Source: a virus. From it: 64,000 nucleotides of DNA. The notes beneath the pieces are model-generated. The model made no database searches and had not been told where the DNA came from. It saw only the letters and a list, made by a program, of their open reading frames with translations. The stretch lies in the IMG/VR virus record IMGVR_UViG_3300005288_000003, positions 33,841 to 97,840 of that record. One strand, given 5' to 3'. The position numbers were made by a program, and so were the translations under genes. Below are positions 61,395-64,000 of the stretch, one piece after another. Positions within the stretch are counted from its first letter, which is position 1, and the number at the start of each line of letters is the position of its first letter.

Positions 61395-62729
61395 TTATTT
61401 ACGAGCTACCAACTTGAACTCACTGGCTGGACGGCGACGTGGGTAATCAACATCGTCTTTGATGCGGATGTGTGGGCCGCTTGCGTTGCACATCGCAGTG
61501 ATAGTGTAGCGCTCGCCGTAGGTGATGTCCCAGCCAGCTTCCAGAGCCTGTACAGTGTCACCAGCTTTCCACTCGCTAGCTGGAACAGAAGCCAGATCAG
61601 GTGCAGCTTCGTGGAACTCAAAGCAACCACGCTCTACACAGCCACGCATTGCATCACCGCCGCCGTCAACAACACAAACAGCACCGTAACGCTTCGACAC
61701 TACATACACACCACCAACGGTGATGTTGGCAAGGCCCTTACCTTCACGGGTGATGCACTTCACTTTGTCGCCATCTTGCCATTCCGAGACTGGTTTACCA
61801 GTCTTCACCAGTTTGCCACCTTCGACCTTGAAACCACCGGCCTTGATTCGATCCAGCTTGGCTTGTTTCTCGATGTTCAGTCGAGCCACATCACGGTTCA
61901 GACCCTCAATGGTAGTCAGCCTGCCAGCAACTCGGCCTTCCAGAGCTTTCACTTCGTCCAGTACAGCGTTCAGTGGGTTGACATCAACCACAACACCCGG
62001 AATTGCAACCTGCGTCTCGGCGGTGGCGTAGCGTTGTTCACGATACGGTGTGAAACGACCACCATTGAAGTAGAACCAGTTGCCAGCTTCGTCCTGTTTG
62101 TGCCAATTAGAAGCGTGCTGTTCGTTCATGCTGTAGTGGGTTGCACCAACCGGAGCATCAGTCCATTTAACGCCAGCCTTCGGGCCTTCTGGAACCTTCT
62201 GTACATCGCTCAGTTTCAGCCACAGGCTCTTAGCACCTTCACCAAAACGCGGCGTGGTCGAACCATCGTCAAGCTTGAACTTGATATATTCGCTACCGAA
62301 GTAGGTGATGAACTCTTGATCCAACAGCTTCACGGTGTCGCCCACTTTCAGACCAGCTTTCTCGGCTGGAGTGCGAGTGTCTGGCTTGCGACCAATGGTG
62401 ATTTCGGTCAGGTCGAGGTATTGAGTCTCGCCATATTGTTCAAACAGTGGCGAACTCGAACGATCATCGCGTTTGAAGACAGCTTCTTCGCCAACTCGAA
62501 AGGCGTGTGGGCACTTGATGCCCACGCCAACAACAACGATGTCCCCGAGTTTCAGACCAGCACGAGTTGCTGGGGTTTGTTCCACCAGATCACTCTCATA
62601 CACAGCGTAGTAATTACGGTCTTTCATGCGGACGCCCCATAGGCCAGTACCAACGTCTTCAACGGTGCCGGTCATTGTTTCACCGTGACGACGGAAAGTG
62701 ATCGATTGGCCTTTTTCGAAAGTAGTCAT
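61395..62729 (-). CDS. Large modular protein with duplicated N-terminal domain
   Basis: 444 aa. Two similar modules, TPATRAGLKLGDIVVVGVGI (about 52) and TPAEKAGLKVGDTVKLLDQE (about 119), are each followed by a KF.xDD(R/G)S ... FxxY/GxG part, showing an internal duplication. A helical centre and two KOW-like modules (WQDGDKVKCITREGKGLANI; WKAGDTVQALEAGWD) follow. The role is unknown. Confidence 0.7.
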   Translation of the reverse strand: MTTFEKGQSITFRRHGETMTGTVEDVGTGLWGVRMKDRNYYAVYESDLVEQTPATRAGLKLGDIVVVGVGIKCPHAFRVGEEAVFKRDDRSSSPLFEQYGETQYLDLTEITIGRKPDTRTPAEKAGLKVGDTVKLLDQEFITYFGSEYIKFKLDDGSTTPRFGEGAKSLWLKLSDVQKVPEGPKAGVKWTDAPVGATHYSMNEQHASNWHKQDEAGNWFYFNGGRFTPYREQRYATAETQVAIPGVVVDVNPLNAVLDEVKALEGRVAGRLTTIEGLNRDVARLNIEKQAKLDRIKAGGFKVEGGKLVKTGKPVSEWQDGDKVKCITREGKGLANITVGGVYVVSKRYGAVCVVDGGGDAMRGCVERGCFEFHEAAPDLASVPASEWKAGDTVQALEAGWDITYGERYTITAMCNASGPHIRIKDDVDYPRRRPASEFKLVARK

Positions 62730-62743
62730 GTATTTCTCCTTTG

Positions 62744-62971
62744 TTAGTTAGTTTGGATTGTTACGTTGATGCCGAGATTGTACGTCCATTTCAGAAGTTG
62801 GTCAACAGAAAACTTGTCTAATTTCTCATTGAACAAGTCGCTAACACGGGGTTGGGAAGTCTCCAACAGATAGGACATATCCGTTTGATTCATCCCGTGC
62901 TTTACTGCATAACGTATGATCGAGTGTATCAGGTTCGATTTGGTGATGTCAATGAATTCTTCGACAATCAT
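62744..62971 (-). CDS. XRE-family regulator (HigA-like)
   Basis: 75 aa. YAVKHGMNQTDMSYLLETSQ then PRVSDLFNEKLDKFSVDQLL is the helix-turn-helix of the XRE/HigA type, with the recognition helix SQPRVSDLF. Such proteins act as antitoxins or repressors. No toxin gene adjoins; the neighbour is a membrane protein. Confidence 0.8.
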   Translation of the reverse strand: MIVEEFIDITKSNLIHSIIRYAVKHGMNQTDMSYLLETSQPRVSDLFNEKLDKFSVDQLLKWTYNLGINVTIQTN

Positions 62972-63189
62972 TTATGCTCCTGATATACATGAGTGTCAAC
63001 CGTCAAACTGAATGGTGACACTTTACACACGTTGTACATGCCTGTCAAGGCACACGCTAGAACAATTACACCAATGATCGATGTAATGCCTTCATTGAAT
63101 AGCTTGCCTGCGAAAGCCAGAGCGCCGCCGAGGATGATGAAGTACAGACAGACAACTACCAGTACGAGCCAGCCAAGGATAGCGAGCAT
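62968..63189 (-). CDS. Small membrane protein with two helices
   Basis: 73 aa. Helices are LGWLVLVVVCLYFIILGGAL and GITSIIGVIVLACALTGMYN. It is ATGA-coupled to the XRE gene and one base from the KOW gene. Confidence 0.68.
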   Translation of the reverse strand: MLAILGWLVLVVVCLYFIILGGALAFAGKLFNEGITSIIGVIVLACALTGMYNVCKVSPFSLTVDTHVYQEHK

Positions 63190-63467
63190 TAGCCCACCAG
63201 TGCCTTGAGAGCAGCCAGAGCTTGCTCCACGTTAGCGATTGCAGCTTTGACAGTCTTCGCTTCAACAGCGGATTGTGCTACCAGTTCCAGTTCGCTTGCT
63301 GCACCGTAATCCCGTTCACCATCGTGGTCAAAACGGACGTAGACAGCGGAGCCACTCAGTTGTTCGACGGTGCCAACTTTACCGAAGTTACGATCATAGA
63401 ACGCACCCCCACGGTCGATCACTTTGACACGTTGGCCAACTTTCACATCACGGATATTCATGCTCAT
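63189..63467 (-). CDS. Small KOW-like protein
   Basis: 92 aa. KVGQRVKVIDRGGAFYDRNF and KVGTVEQLSGSAVYVRFDHD form one KOW-like module close to those in the 58854 protein, followed by a short helix (IANVEQALAALKALVG). Confidence 0.72.
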   Translation of the reverse strand: MSMNIRDVKVGQRVKVIDRGGAFYDRNFGKVGTVEQLSGSAVYVRFDHDGERDYGAASELELVAQSAVEAKTVKAAIANVEQALAALKALVG

Positions 63468-63479
63468 TGTATTTCTCCT

Positions 63480-63704
63480 TTAAAGTGATTTGAGGGTTTC
63501 GATGGTGATTTGCACACCGTCTTGTACAATCAACGGGAAGCTCCGCAAGAAGCCGATTCCCATTTCAGAACACAAGTCTACCAATTGATCGACGTTGAAG
63601 TCAACATCCAATTGCTTGTATTCGTAGCTTACGCCCTTGGCGTCGAGGACGCTCTTTGCAGTGGTGCAAGAAGGGCAGTTTGTTTTACCGTAAATCGTAA
63701 TCAT
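63480..63704 (-). CDS. Glutaredoxin-like protein
   Basis: 74 aa. It starts MITIYGKTNCPSCTTAKSVL, with the CPSC redox site, and has the cis-Pro motif RSFPLIVQDG. It would supply electrons to a ribonucleotide reductase or reduce other proteins; a reductase gene is not in the window. Confidence 0.88.
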   Translation of the reverse strand: MITIYGKTNCPSCTTAKSVLDAKGVSYEYKQLDVDFNVDQLVDLCSEMGIGFLRSFPLIVQDGVQITIETLKSL

Positions 63705-63718
63705 TTATTTCTCCTGTG

Positions 63719-63934
63719 TCAATCGTTTTCTTGATCTTCATTTTCGCCTGCCATTTCTAGCAGATCGTTTATATGACGATCACCCAACCAAGTGCGAAGG
63801 TAGTGCAGCTCCTTGGCATCAGCGATCAATTGAACCACATCTTCGGGATCAATGCAACCGATTGCGTTGTAGTTATTTTCGACGGTTTCAATCGTCCATT
63901 CTTTCGTCCAGTGGCTCATACTAGCGTGGCTCAT
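63719..63934 (-). CDS. Hypothetical protein with a duplicated start region
   Basis: 71 aa from the ATG at 63934. A second ATG lies 15 bases further (63919) because the unit GTGGCTCATACTAGC is repeated in tandem at 63911-63940. The protein has YNAIGCIDPEDVVQLIADAK and HYLRTWLGDRHINDLLEMAG and an acidic end. The frame is open upstream to 63994, so the start is uncertain. Confidence 0.6.
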   Translation of the reverse strand: MSHASMSHWTKEWTIETVENNYNAIGCIDPEDVVQLIADAKELHYLRTWLGDRHINDLLEMAGENEDQEND

Positions 63935-63940
63935 ACTAGC
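63911..63940. repeat. Perfect tandem repeat of 15 bases
   Basis: GTGGCTCATACTAGC occurs twice in a row. It duplicates the start codon and five codons of the gene at 63719-63934. Confidence 0.9.
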
Positions 63941-64000
63941 TTGCCAACGAGGCAGATAGTGAGGACACATGCAGCGAAGGTGTTTGCAACCCACGCCTTG

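Noticed and set aside
61365-62642. A 425-codon plus-strand frame opposite the modular protein at 61395-62729
   Set aside because: The minus-strand protein has clear repeated modules and a good start; the plus frame is a mirror artefact of its codon use.
62744-63189. Toxin-antitoxin pair made of the XRE protein and the adjoining membrane protein
   Set aside because: The neighbour looks like a plain two-helix membrane protein and no toxin family is recognised.

Overview
The window is part of the genome of a lytic tailed bacteriophage with a contractile tail (myovirus morphology). No bacterial housekeeping gene is present. The genes are tightly packed, with many ATGA/TAATG stop-start overlaps, and include a complete head-and-tail module, a tRNA array and phage-type nucleotide-metabolism genes. 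The architecture (DUF3383-type sheath, lambda gpE-type capsid, PhoH, ClpP-like protease, a Prs/Nampt pair, a large tRNA array) recalls the roughly 90-100 kb myoviruses of Pseudomonas such as the Pakpunavirus and Otagovirus groups. Two sites matching chromosomal parS, one of them the perfect GTTCCACGTGGAAC palindrome known from Pseudomonas, fit a Pseudomonas host. The host assignment is an inference.

Layout. (1) 1-18,980, minus strand: virion genes, transcribed leftward from a consensus sigma70-type promoter at 18,953-18,980. In transcription order they are large terminase, portal, XkdF-type protease, scaffold, decoration protein, major capsid protein, connector and neck proteins, sheath, three tandem tube-like paralogues, a tail chaperone with a probable -1 frameshift, tape measure, Dit-like protein, baseplate plug, hub, spike, gp25-like, gpJ-like and a DUF2612 protein cut by the window edge. 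(2) 19,300-23,600, minus strand: 21 clear tRNA genes plus a degenerate Pro-type one. The anticodons cover every amino acid except Trp. Two HNH genes (one frameshifted), two tiny basic proteins and several structured non-coding segments lie among them. (3) 23,620-24,340: divergent control region. A minus-strand promoter starts a roughly 300-nt, hairpin-packed, apparently non-coding RNA, and a plus-strand promoter starts the early genes. (4) 24,342-47,187, plus strand: metabolic and host-takeover genes. These include PhoH, ClpP-like, dCMP deaminase, WGR-DNA ligase, HD hydrolase, metallophosphatase, Rnl1-type RNA ligase, P-loop polynucleotide-kinase-like protein, Prs-like and Nampt-like enzymes, a macro domain, a YgiB/YgiC-like pair, a SLOG protein, MazG and many small unknowns. 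(5) 47,188-48,250: about 1 kb without genes, bracketed by the two parS-like sites and rich in hairpins. (6) 48,251-63,934, minus strand: many short transcription units, each with its own promoter (TTGACN - 16/17 - TAGAAT, often preceded by CCTG), encoding small unknown proteins, a DndB-like DGQHR protein, KOW/SH3-like proteins, an XRE regulator and a glutaredoxin. A gene-free stretch at 56.84-57.59 kb with plus-strand promoters and short repeats may be an origin or an RNA gene.

How the genes work together. The Prs-like, Nampt-like and macro-domain genes can be read as an NAD+ rebuilding route of the NARP1 kind (ADP-ribose plus nicotinamide back to NAD+), which would counter NAD-depleting defences. 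The near-complete tRNA set, the RNA ligase and the kinase-like protein can be read as protection against tRNA-cleaving defences and degradation of host tRNA. Both readings are inference from family and context.
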